Below are positions 52,259 to 60,540 of a stretch of 61,508 nt of DNA, piece after piece; the first letter of the stretch is position 1, and every line of letters starts with the position of its first letter. The stretch lies in contig JACQAP010000007.1 in the NCBI GenBank assembly GCA_016194905.1, positions 1 through 61,508 of the forward strand, read 5' to 3'. The notes beneath the pieces were generated by a model. It saw only the letters and a program-made list of their open reading frames with translations. It was not told the origin of the DNA and ran no database searches. The DNA is from Betaproteobacteria bacterium. Lineage in GTDB: Bacteria > Pseudomonadota > Gammaproteobacteria > Burkholderiales > JACQAP01. The translations under genes and the position numbers were made by a program.

Positions 52259-53437
52259 ATGGCAGACGATAAGAAAGACAATTCCCGCCTCGGGAACTAC
52301 GTTCCAACGGTTGCGGCTGGAAAGGCAGCACAAGCTTTCATCCCACCTGTGCTGCCGCCGGTACCTCCCCTCCAACTGGAGCCGATGCTAGGGCTGCTTG
52401 AGCAGGCTCAAGTCGCTATTGGCAAGCTGGAAGGGCTTGCGCAATTGCTACCCGATGTCGACCGTTTCATTTACGCCTATCTTCGGAAAGAAGCGCTTCT
52501 GTCCTCGCAAATCGAGGGAACCCAGTCATCGCTTTCCGACCTGCTTCTTCATGAGATAGAGGCTGCGCCAGGCGTCCCAGCGGAAGATGTCGAGGAGGTC
52601 TCGAACTACGTCGCAGCTATCCGCGCCGGGCTTTCGCGAGTTCGGGAAGGCTATCCAGTTACGCTCAATCTGATGCGAGACTTGCATCGAATACTGCTGC
52701 AAGGGCAGCGGGGCCGGAATAAAGATCCTGGCGAACTTCGCCGCTCACAAGTCTGGATACAAGACGGATACGGAAGGATAAATTTCGTGCCTCCTCCCGC
52801 AGACCAAGTTCTTCCCTTGCTGGGCAAACTGGAGAAATACATCAACGAAGAAAAGCCCTCGTTGCCAGTCCTTGTGCGCGCCGCTCTCATCCACGCGCAA
52901 TTCGAAACGATCCACCCGTTTCATGACGGCAACGGGCGACTGGGCCGGCTCTTAATCACATTGTTTTTGTGCGCTGGTGGCTTGATGCGCGAGCCCACTC
53001 TGTACTTGAGCCTCTATTTTAAAATCAATAGAAACGAGTATTACCGCGCCCTCCAGGACATTCGCCAGAAAGGCGCGTGGGAAGAATGGGTCGAATTCTT
53101 TCTACGTGGCGTCGCGGAAGTCGCCAATGAAGCCGCGACCACGGCACGTGAGCTCACAGACCTCATAAAGACCGATCGCGACAAAATTCTGGCGCGCTCA
53201 GGCCGCAGCAACGCGGCCGTTTATAAAGTGTATGACCTCATGGAAAAACAGATATATGCGACCGTGCCAAACGTCCAAAAGGAACTAAATGTCTCGGCGC
53301 CGACAGCCCGTTCCGCGCTCGTCGAATTGCTTAACCTGGGCATCGTAAAAGAAGTGACCGGTCAGGACCGTAACAGAGTTTACGTCTATACCAGTTACCT
53401 CGAAATTCTGCAGCGCGGGGCAGAACCAATTAAGTAG
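52259..53437 (+). CDS. Fic-domain AMP-transferase with C-terminal winged helix
   Basis: 392 residues. The inhibitory helix motif SSQIEGTQSS (residues ~82-91, with its regulatory Glu) precedes the Fic core HPFHDGNGRLGR (~220), where His is catalytic. A C-terminal wHTH (VPNVQKELNVSAPTARSALVELLNLGIVKEVTGQDRNRVYVY) follows. Opening GNYVPT..GKAAQAF is typical of this class II Fic family. It should transfer AMP to a protein Tyr/Thr and be self-inhibited. Convergent with the XRE gene. No paired small antitoxin is visible because the inhibitory helix is built in. Confidence 0.92.
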   Translation: MADDKKDNSRLGNYVPTVAAGKAAQAFIPPVLPPVPPLQLEPMLGLLEQAQVAIGKLEGLAQLLPDVDRFIYAYLRKEALLSSQIEGTQSSLSDLLLHEIEAAPGVPAEDVEEVSNYVAAIRAGLSRVREGYPVTLNLMRDLHRILLQGQRGRNKDPGELRRSQVWIQDGYGRINFVPPPADQVLPLLGKLEKYINEEKPSLPVLVRAALIHAQFETIHPFHDGNGRLGRLLITLFLCAGGLMREPTLYLSLYFKINRNEYYRALQDIRQKGAWEEWVEFFLRGVAEVANEAATTARELTDLIKTDRDKILARSGRSNAAVYKVYDLMEKQIYATVPNVQKELNVSAPTARSALVELLNLGIVKEVTGQDRNRVYVYTSYLEILQRGAEPIK

Positions 53438-53447
53438 AAGCGTCGAT

Positions 53448-54155
53448 TTATCCGAACTTGACCTGACGGCGGACCCAGATCTCTTTGGGTTCTGCGCCTT
53501 TCTCAAAGGCGGCCATGTGAAGCACCGTCACAGGCCATGGTGTCTTATCTGGCCAGCTCGGTGACATAAGTTTTACATCGCGTGTCGCGATCACCACGGA
53601 TATATTTGCCGCAAACAGAGAATCTAGGAGATTTTGAATTTCTCTATAGACTTCGAGCTTGTCTACCTCGCTCGTCAAATCCCAGCAATCTCGCCAGTCT
53701 CGGAGGTAGTCCAGTAACGTCGCAAATGTCTCTTCAGCAGCGTCATTCATCGGCGTTGCGGGCATGGATTGATCTGCCATGGCGGTCGTGAAAGCGGCCA
53801 TAAGGTCGCGCCCTGATTTGACCAGATTGCACGCAACCGTCACATGGTCGCGTTCAAATTTTTCTTTCTCGGCTAGTAGATGTTCTTTAGTTGGAACGTC
53901 ACAAGGCTTGTTGAAGACATCGATGTCCTCTGATTCAAAAGCGCGAGCCAAGGCGCGTCGCGTGTCGACACTCGAGGGCTCTCCGTTTTCAACGCGCTGT
54001 ACCGTACGGACGCTCAAGCCGCTGATGGCTGACAAGGTTTCCTGGGACCATTTCCTCATCTCCCGCAATATTTGTACGACGTGACTAAACTCTTGCGGTG
54101 TAACAATGCGCATGGTTTCGGGGTGCGTTTTCTGTCCTGCATTCATATCAGTCAC
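53448..54155 (-). CDS. XRE-family regulator with C-terminal domain of unknown function
   Basis: 235 residues. HTH near residues 28-72: VVQILREMRKWSQETLSAISGLSVRTVQRVENGEPSSVDTRRALARAF. The C-terminal ~140 residues carry an Asp/Trp-rich helical region (LLDYLRDWRDCWDLTSEVDKLEVYREIQNLLDSLF), then a strand region with IWVRRQ. Some such C-terminal domains are stress sensors, but I cannot name it. Convergent with fic, 10 bp apart. Confidence 0.8.
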   Translation of the reverse strand: MTDMNAGQKTHPETMRIVTPQEFSHVVQILREMRKWSQETLSAISGLSVRTVQRVENGEPSSVDTRRALARAFESEDIDVFNKPCDVPTKEHLLAEKEKFERDHVTVACNLVKSGRDLMAAFTTAMADQSMPATPMNDAAEETFATLLDYLRDWRDCWDLTSEVDKLEVYREIQNLLDSLFAANISVVIATRDVKLMSPSWPDKTPWPVTVLHMAAFEKGAEPKEIWVRRQVKFG

Positions 54156-54363
54156 CTACCTAGGGGTTGAAGAGCCTTCAGCATTGACCTTTCTCGGGCT
54201 ATCGGACACGACAGCAACCCGACAGTGAAACGACACGATCGCTAACGCCCCGTGATCCAGTAGATATCCCTCAGAGGGGACCAACATTCAGGCGCATTTG
54301 CATCTCCCTCCTTGCCGATAGTGAGGGCGCACATGAACGCTCTTGATCCGCGATAACTCAATG

Positions 54364-55278
54364 CTAACTTGATGACGCCACGTATCCTGGCGCGAGGTGC
54401 GCATTCGCTACGCCATACAAGGTCGGTGTATTGCGAAGCCAAAGTCGGTACTCAGGGCCGATCAATGAGTGTGTCGGCGAACAGTCAACGATCCATTGAC
54501 GCAGCAGGTAGCTGGCGAGCGCCGCCCGTACGCGGACTTTTAATACACCGTCCTTCATCTTGTAGTCCATCGCCACAATCTCCGGACGTGTTTCCTTCGG
54601 GTGCGGAACGAGTTCCAGTTCAAGCATGCGTCCCCATTCGAAATCGTGTTCAGGAAGCTCATGCTCCTCGACGGGACTTGATTCCTTGTCATTGGCTTCG
54701 TGAATACGAGTGAGAACAAAGTCGATAAATTGCTGCCGCAATCGATCGAACGCCCGTACGTGCCACCTCACACCATTATTGGCAAGCGCGAAGGGAACTA
54801 TCTCTCGGGTCAATTCGCCGCTCGAGAATGAGCTGTAACGAATACTCACGGGACTTTTTCGATAAATCGCGCGAGTAATCGGCGCGAGTACCTCTATGCG
54901 CGGGGTGCACAACTCCGGTGGAGTTTCGCATAGCAATAACGCACGCGTCCTGCTTGATTGACTTTCGCCGAAACCTCTAGACAACGCCGTCAGCACTCGC
55001 TCGACGTCATGTTCGAATTTGGCGGTGAATTGCTTTGCCGGTCGGTAGGACTTGCTGACTGGATCAAGATCGATCCGGCCGCCTAGCTCTTTTCTATAGA
55101 GCGCAATGTCCCGCGTCGCCGCGGCAGTCCCGATGCCGAATCGACTTATCAGGTCTGTTCGCTTCAACTCCCCCAAAAACAGACAGCGAAAATCGATAAA
55201 AACGAGTCGTTCATGCGCTCCAGGTGTGATGTCAGCCGTAGGCAAATGTTTAGAACGCTTCTGAGCAACAACCGCCAT
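54364..55278 (-). CDS. capW: WYL-domain transcription regulator (CapW-like)
   Basis: 304 residues. N-terminal wHTH (LGELKRTDLISRFGIGTAAATRDIALYRKELGGRIDLD), a WYL domain with SIRYSSFSSGELTREIVPFALANNGVRWHVRAFDRLRQQFIDFVLTRI, and a C-terminal WCX-like part. Divergent WYL regulators of this layout (CapW/BrxR) control CBASS and BREX loci. Here it is divergent from the CBASS operon with a 126-bp intergenic region containing a palindrome. The gene symbol is by analogy. Confidence 0.85.
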   Translation of the reverse strand: MAVVAQKRSKHLPTADITPGAHERLVFIDFRCLFLGELKRTDLISRFGIGTAAATRDIALYRKELGGRIDLDPVSKSYRPAKQFTAKFEHDVERVLTALSRGFGESQSSRTRALLLCETPPELCTPRIEVLAPITRAIYRKSPVSIRYSSFSSGELTREIVPFALANNGVRWHVRAFDRLRQQFIDFVLTRIHEANDKESSPVEEHELPEHDFEWGRMLELELVPHPKETRPEIVAMDYKMKDGVLKVRVRAALASYLLRQWIVDCSPTHSLIGPEYRLWLRNTPTLYGVANAHLAPGYVASSS

Positions 55279-55323
55279 TTATTTGAATTCCATGAATAGT
55301 TAAAATCTTTAAGAGGAGTATAC

Positions 55324-55340
55324 GCGATCAATATGATCGC
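55324..55340 (+). promoter_or_regulatory. CapW operator candidate and capV promoter
   Basis: GCGATCA-ATA-TGATCGC is a perfect 7-bp inverted repeat with a 3-bp spacer. A TATAAT lies at 55345-55350, so the palindrome occupies the spacer of the predicted plus-strand promoter, a repressing position. It is 46 bp from the WYL gene start. Confidence 0.6.
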
Positions 55341-55404
55341 ATGATATAATCTTTACGAGTTTGTGCTGAATATGCCAACAATTATTGTATCTATTTAATA
55401 TTAA

Positions 55405-56391
55405 ATGGGAAAAAGATTTCAGATACTTGCACTGTCCGGCGGAGGCTACCGCGGCTTGTTCTCTTCCCGCGTTCTTGAACTGATGGAGGAGCAATACGGA
55501 GGGAGGATCGCGGATCGCTTCGACCTGATCGCAGGAACCTCAATCGGCGGCATCCTTGCGCTGGCACTGGCACTCCGTATCCCTGCTGCGCGGCTGACGG
55601 AAATATTCAAGAGCCATGGTTCTAGAATTTTCCATCCGAGGAGCCTTCTCTCCGGTTGGCTCGGCGCGAAGTACGACAATCGTTATCTAAAAGCATTGCT
55701 ATCGCGCGACGAATTTCTCGGCGGACGACTTCTCGGGGAAAGCAGGACGCGTCTTCTAATCCCCGCTGTGAACTATACCTCAGGCGCGCCGCAACTCTTC
55801 AAGACGCCCCACCATGCAAATTTTGGCCGGGATCATCGGCTATCCATGGTCGATGTGGCCCTGGCAACCAGCGCCGCACCGACTTTTTTCCCGATCTACG
55901 AACTTAATTCCCAGCAATACGTAGACGGTGGCTTGGTAGCAAACGCGCCAGGATTGCTTGCAGTGCACGAGGCGCGTGAATTCTTGGGGCAAAACCCAAC
56001 AGATGTACATGTTCTTGCCGTCGGCACGATCACGAGCCAGGTGACGGCAGATCCGACGGCGACGCTCAATCGCGGTAAAGCTCGCTGGGCAAGCAGCATT
56101 TTCGAGTTGACCATTTCAGCGCAAGAGTCGCTCAGTAAATTCATGCTGAGCCATTCTCTCGGCGAGCGCTACATGGACGTAGACGTTTTAGTTACCGAAG
56201 CGCAGTCGGCGTCAGTTGGCCTGGACAAAACAGACGAGGCTGCGTCCAGCGTCTTGATCGGCCGCGCGAACCACCTTGCGCAGCAATGTTTTGGGCGCCC
56301 CGATTTCCGCGCCTTCATGAGCCACAAGCCGGACGAGCCGGCTTTTTACCACGGACCGAATCAAAACATAAGGAACAGCGACGATGCTTAA
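55405..56391 (+). CDS. capV: CBASS effector CapV, patatin-like phospholipase
   Basis: 328 residues. Oxyanion loop GGGYRG (12-17), nucleophile elbow GTSIGG with Ser46, and catalytic Asp174 in the DGG motif (YVDGGLVANAPG): a complete Ser-Asp dyad. In Vibrio-type CBASS, CapV is switched on by a cyclic dinucleotide from the CD-NTase and degrades membrane phospholipids to stop phage growth. No Shine-Dalgarno is visible before the ATG. It overlaps the CD-NTase gene by 8 bp. No ligand-binding residues can be assigned from sequence alone. Confidence 0.93.
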   Translation: MGKRFQILALSGGGYRGLFSSRVLELMEEQYGGRIADRFDLIAGTSIGGILALALALRIPAARLTEIFKSHGSRIFHPRSLLSGWLGAKYDNRYLKALLSRDEFLGGRLLGESRTRLLIPAVNYTSGAPQLFKTPHHANFGRDHRLSMVDVALATSAAPTFFPIYELNSQQYVDGGLVANAPGLLAVHEAREFLGQNPTDVHVLAVGTITSQVTADPTATLNRGKARWASSIFELTISAQESLSKFMLSHSLGERYMDVDVLVTEAQSASVGLDKTDEAASSVLIGRANHLAQQCFGRPDFRAFMSHKPDEPAFYHGPNQNIRNSDDA

Positions 56392-57535
56392 TCTTCACCG
56401 GCTTTTCTACAGTTCCAACAATGACCGCTCATACTACTGCGTGGTTTTGCCCACTGAAGAGCAACGGCAACATCTCACGCAGGCAAAGAATAAAATTCGC
56501 GACCACCTCCGTGAGGGAATCGAGCAAGCCTCGATGACGATTCTCGATCAGACGAGGAAGGTGTCACCTCGTTTCAGAACGCAGGGGTCCTGGTCTTACA
56601 ACACATGCATCCAACGCGCTCAGGTGCCGCCGCAGGAGATGGATTGGGATCTCGGCGTCTACCTGCCCGTATCGGTGTGGGAGGACAATCACCCGAAGAT
56701 TGCCGCCACTGTTTACTACGGTCTGCTCGAAAAATTGCTCAAATCCCTTTGCGCGAAGGAGGGTTGGACTCTCTGCGCGAAAGACACATGCGTTCGGGTC
56801 GTGATCGGCAAGGATTGCCATGTAGATGTACCACCATATGCGGCACCCGATGCGCAGTTCACTGCCATTCAGGAGCGCGTGCTGGCGAAGTCACTCACGT
56901 TCAAGGACGAGCATTACGCTGAAGCAAGCGCTTTTGGCGAATTGCCGGAGCCGGACTGGGATAGTCTGAAGGAGATCGTCCTCGCCACTCGCAATGGCCA
57001 GTGGAAAGCATCTGACCCGGGCGTGGTTTCGGATTGGTTCCGTCACCAGATTGCGGAACACGGGGAGCAACTGCGCAGAATCTGCCGCTACCTGAAAGGC
57101 TGGCGGGATTTTCAATGGATAGAAGGCGGGCCATCTTCAGTAGCCCTCATGATTTGCGCGTGCCAGTCCTTTCAGCCGATGCACGGTCGTGATGACCTTG
57201 CCTTGCTTGAGGTTGCGCGCGAGCTCGCCGACAAGCTTTCGGGTGATCTCCATGAGAATTTAATTGACGAGCGCGAAGATTTTAACAACCTCGGCCCCGA
57301 CGATCGTATTGCCGCCGAGGCGAAGGCCCAGGTTCTCTATCGAGTGCTGAAACACGGACTCGATGCGAATCGCTGGGAAAAGACTGATGTATTGAACGGG
57401 CTTCAACTGCAGTTCGGACCCCGGATGCCTCGCGAACTGGATTGGATCATTGATGGCACTCCGCAGGCGGTGGTGAGAGCCGCGCCCGCCGTTGTGGTGC
57501 CCCAGCCCGAAGTCCGTCGCTCAAAGTCCGGCTAA
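56384..57535 (+). CDS. CBASS cyclic-nucleotide synthase (CD-NTase, DncV-like)
   Basis: 383 residues. Nucleotidyltransferase core: GSW at 68-70, metal Asp87 and Asp89 in MDWDLGVYLP, and the third carboxylate Asp148 in CHVDVPPYA. This residue pattern matches DncV-clade enzymes, which make cGAMP-like dinucleotides; the exact product is not predictable. The C-terminus ends ...RRSKSG, a terminal glycine as needed for conjugation by Cap2. It overlaps capV at the start, and its TAA abuts the cap2 ATG (TAAATG). Confidence 0.93.
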   Translation: MLNLHRLFYSSNNDRSYYCVVLPTEEQRQHLTQAKNKIRDHLREGIEQASMTILDQTRKVSPRFRTQGSWSYNTCIQRAQVPPQEMDWDLGVYLPVSVWEDNHPKIAATVYYGLLEKLLKSLCAKEGWTLCAKDTCVRVVIGKDCHVDVPPYAAPDAQFTAIQERVLAKSLTFKDEHYAEASAFGELPEPDWDSLKEIVLATRNGQWKASDPGVVSDWFRHQIAEHGEQLRRICRYLKGWRDFQWIEGGPSSVALMICACQSFQPMHGRDDLALLEVARELADKLSGDLHENLIDEREDFNNLGPDDRIAAEAKAQVLYRVLKHGLDANRWEKTDVLNGLQLQFGPRMPRELDWIIDGTPQAVVRAAPAVVVPQPEVRRSKSG

Positions 57536-59209
57536 ATGTCGGTAGCATCTTTCGGCCCTGTCGCCAGGTGGCTGCGCACCCAGGGATTCAAGCAAATCCG
57601 TGCGCAGGCGTCTGCGACGAAGGCGTTTCGGGGTGAGCTGACCTGTCGAGGTCAGCCGGTACTTGTGCGTATTGAGATTGCGGATTGGGACTTTGTTTCC
57701 CATCCCAAAGTTTTCCTCGAATCTGTACCGGAGGTGTTGAAAGGCTTCAGACCGCATGTCCTTTCCGGAGGCGATCTTTGCTACTACACCAGCGGCGGGA
57801 TCGTACTTGACCGATTCAAGCCAGCCGAGGCGTTCGCGAGATGCTTGCTCCGCGTGCAGGAAGCTTTAGAAGAGCTCGCTGGCGGTCGCGAATTTCGCTT
57901 CGGCGCGCATGACGAGTTCGGCCTGTATTGGCACGAGGGATCGGTCTATACAGGAAGTATCGACCAGAAGAAGAAGCGAGCGCGCTTGGTGTACATAGAG
58001 AGCGTGCAGACGAGCTTTTACGTGCTCACCCAGACCGGCGACGAGCCGGAATGGCTCGCGCACGCTGTCGGCGGCGCGATCCGGCAGTCGTCAGAGATTC
58101 CTGTTTGGATTATTGAAACGTCAAAAAATCCGTCGGTCGATGTTGATGGTGGACTTCCTACGACAATCAAAGCAACGATGGAGTGGATAAAGCGCTGGGA
58201 CCCCACTGCATGCCAGCGACTCATGAGTCTTCTCGAAAGCCGGGACTATCTCGCTTACAACGTTGTCGCTTTCGTTTTTTCAAGTCCGGTCGGTTTCTTT
58301 GGTTTTTTCCTTGAACTTGAATCTACTCATCGAAACGCATATAGGCGAAAGCCAGCACGATATCGGCATTACCTCTTCAACAAGGGGGCGCGCACCCCTA
58401 TCACCCGCGTCTACGGGGTCGATATCTCTCCCGAATTTGTGCATACACGCAATATCCAGGGAAACTCTTTGCTTGGAAAAAAGGTGACAGTGATAGGTTG
58501 CGGCGCCATTGGGGGATATGTCGCCCATGCATTAACAAGACTCGGTGCCGGCGTTGGCGACGGCGGTCGTTTGACATTGATTGACTACGATACGATGCAG
58601 CCGGGCAATCTCGGGCGGCACGTCCTTGGATTTCCTGCGCTTGCACTCGACAAAAGCGTCGCGATTAAAAAGGAGTTAGAGGCCCAATTTCCCTATGCCA
58701 ATCTGCGTGCACTCAAGGAAGATGTACGTAAATATCAGCAGTTATTTGAGGAAGATCTGCTGATTGACACTACCGGCGAGGAAAGCCTTTCCATAGCTCT
58801 TGCCTACGCGCATCAACAATGCGTACATGGGCGGGGAGCACCTCCACTAATGCACGTGTGGGTCGCAGGAAACGGGGAAGCTGCCCAAGCGCTATTCGTA
58901 GATGGAAAGAAAGGGGGCTGCTATCGTTGCATGTGGGTGGATGATCCAAAAATTGGCATGAAGGATCGTATGCCGTTGATAAAAAAACCGCCGGCCACGC
59001 GATTCGTTGGATGCCAAAGTGTGACGATGTTCCCGGTGTCGGCGGCAATGTCGGCCGCGGCACTCGCATCGGACATTGTGATTGATTGGCTAGCCGGAAA
59101 TCCTTCGCCACGTTTCCGAACGCGAGCACGCGAAAATGCCGAGGCGTTCCCTGTCAGAAACCAAGACTTGGCGAGACTGCAAAGCTGCCCCGCGTGCAAG
59201 AGGACATAG
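57536..59209 (+). CDS. cap2: CBASS Cap2, E2-E1 fusion conjugase
   Basis: 557 residues. The N-terminal E2-like domain has Cys82 in GGDLCYYTSGG. The C-terminal ThiF/E1 domain begins KVTVIGCGAIGGYVAHAL, with LIDYDTMQPGNLGRHVLG for ATP binding, catalytic Cys493 in FVGCQSVTMFP and zinc cysteine pairs (CYRC, CPAC). This is the Cap2 organisation that conjugates the CD-NTase C-terminal glycine to targets and raises its activity. It follows the CD-NTase without a gap and overlaps cap3 by 16 bp. Confidence 0.93.
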   Translation: MSVASFGPVARWLRTQGFKQIRAQASATKAFRGELTCRGQPVLVRIEIADWDFVSHPKVFLESVPEVLKGFRPHVLSGGDLCYYTSGGIVLDRFKPAEAFARCLLRVQEALEELAGGREFRFGAHDEFGLYWHEGSVYTGSIDQKKKRARLVYIESVQTSFYVLTQTGDEPEWLAHAVGGAIRQSSEIPVWIIETSKNPSVDVDGGLPTTIKATMEWIKRWDPTACQRLMSLLESRDYLAYNVVAFVFSSPVGFFGFFLELESTHRNAYRRKPARYRHYLFNKGARTPITRVYGVDISPEFVHTRNIQGNSLLGKKVTVIGCGAIGGYVAHALTRLGAGVGDGGRLTLIDYDTMQPGNLGRHVLGFPALALDKSVAIKKELEAQFPYANLRALKEDVRKYQQLFEEDLLIDTTGEESLSIALAYAHQQCVHGRGAPPLMHVWVAGNGEAAQALFVDGKKGGCYRCMWVDDPKIGMKDRMPLIKKPPATRFVGCQSVTMFPVSAAMSAAALASDIVIDWLAGNPSPRFRTRARENAEAFPVRNQDLARLQSCPACKRT

Positions 59210-59661
59210 TCTTTCGTAATCAGCGGAACGATGGGTTTGTCATCGTCGTCTCATCCGTGTTGAATCAAATCAGCCGGTATCGCCAAACCCTTGCCAATGA
59301 TCAGGAAGCGGGAGGCATTCTCTTGGGTGCTCGCAGAGGACGGCATATCGAAATTACGTTCGCTACAACACCGAAGCGTGGAGACAAAAGGGGGCGAACC
59401 GATTTCCATCGAATCTCTCCGTTCCATCAGAGTTTCGCGCGGCGTGCATGGAAGCGATTTGATCGCAAGTTGGACTACATCGGCGAGTGGCACACGCATC
59501 CGGAGCATAATCCCTCCCCGTCTCACATTGATATTGCGGAATGGAGAAAGCTCCTGCGCACGAGGAAAACCGAACTTGTATTTATGATTCTCGGGATTTC
59601 AGGTTTGTGGGTGGGTATTTCGAGCGCCAATATTGTCGTCGCGCTTCCTGAATTCGGATGA
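59194..59661 (+). CDS. cap3: CBASS Cap3, JAMM isopeptidase
   Basis: 155 residues from the GTG at 59194. JAMM zinc site: Glu38 (NDQEAGGILLG), then His100-x-His102 ten residues before Asp113 in EWHTHPEHNPSPSHID. It reverses Cap2-made conjugates. The start chosen gives the normal length (~160 aa) and overlaps cap2; an upstream reading frame from 59086 lies wholly in cap2. Last gene of the operon. Confidence 0.92.
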   Translation: MQEDIVFRNQRNDGFVIVVSSVLNQISRYRQTLANDQEAGGILLGARRGRHIEITFATTPKRGDKRGRTDFHRISPFHQSFARRAWKRFDRKLDYIGEWHTHPEHNPSPSHIDIAEWRKLLRTRKTELVFMILGISGLWVGISSANIVVALPEFG

Positions 59662-60117
59662 TTGATGCCCGAGGCGGCATTTGATGAATTTAGTATGTTA
59701 ATCCGCATGTAAAGAAGTGTTCATTTTTGCGGAAAAGGGGCGAGCATGACCCTTTGCAATACGTATGGAACGATGAAATACGGCAAAGCGGGCAACCAGT
59801 CTTTGGGCGTATCGTCGGCACCCTGACTCGGACTTTCAATATACGTACTGCTTAGGGAAGGTCTCGATGTAGGTCGATCGTGAGCGGCACCAATTCGCAA
59901 ACGCTGGATCGGCCTTTACGCCGTTACGTCACCAGTTTTGGCGACTTAATGGGTCTGTGCGAACTGGCGCTCGGGACTCGAAGCATCCTGCAGCAGCGCG
60001 AGCCTTTAGCCACTCAGAATCAGCACATTCGCGGCGATTCGATCATCCACGCGCGGCCGTAGTTGCGGTCGCCAAGATATAACGGCAGGCGACATTCCAA
60101 CAATCCCAAAAACTTGC
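59662..60117. other. Gap between CBASS and the integration module
   Basis: 450 bp with no convincing gene. A short plus-strand frame (59880-60062) and minus-strand frames near 60043-60237 have no recognisable domains. AT-rich around 59680-59740. No clear terminator after cap3. Confidence 0.4.
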
Positions 60118-60540
60118 TTGTGTCCGCAAGGAGGTCCGATACTCCGCCAACTGCTCCGGGACTATCAGTTCCGGCAGCCCCGTCAGTTCTGCCAGTTTTC
60201 GAACAAGCGCACGCTTGTTAGTGTTCGTAAATTCCATCGAAACTTTGTATTTCCCGCCCCAGTGTTTTCAGAAATCCACGAAGCAACATGCCGGCCTTAT
60301 CTGCCCGCGGCGCGCCTGGGCACTTCGGTCGTATTCGATCGCATTGACCTGGACCGTATACTCGATGAACATAAGAACCGGAACGGGCGGCCCTGTGAGA
60401 AAGGAGACAAATCATGGGCCGACCGCAAGACGGCATCTACCGTGACAGGCAAGGTAACTGGTGGGTCGACAAGGTCTATCGCGGAACTCGACTTCGCCAG
60501 TGTTTCGGCCAGAATCTTGAAGAAGCGCAAAGCTGGCTGA
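60118..60540 (+). CDS. Putative excisionase/AlpA-like protein (N-terminus uncertain)
   Basis: The recognisable part is RPYLPAARLGTSVVFDRIDLDRILDEHKNRNGRPCEKGDKSWAD, the typical second half of small HTH proteins encoded just before tyrosine integrases, which end with H-K-N-R-N-G-R-P. The expected N-terminal HTH helix is not visible; the ~45 upstream residues look unrelated, so the 5' part may be frameshifted. The frame runs 127 bp into the integrase gene. A directionality factor is inferred from position and motif. Confidence 0.4.
   Translation: MCPQGGPILRQLLRDYQFRQPRQFCQFSNKRTLVSVRKFHRNFVFPAPVFSEIHEATCRPYLPAARLGTSVVFDRIDLDRILDEHKNRNGRPCEKGDKSWADRKTASTVTGKVTGGSTRSIAELDFASVSARILKKRKAG

Noticed and set aside
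60043-60237. 64-codon minus-strand frame near the integrase
   Set aside because: Overlaps the excisionase-like frame, no motif and no ribosome binding site; too weak to call.
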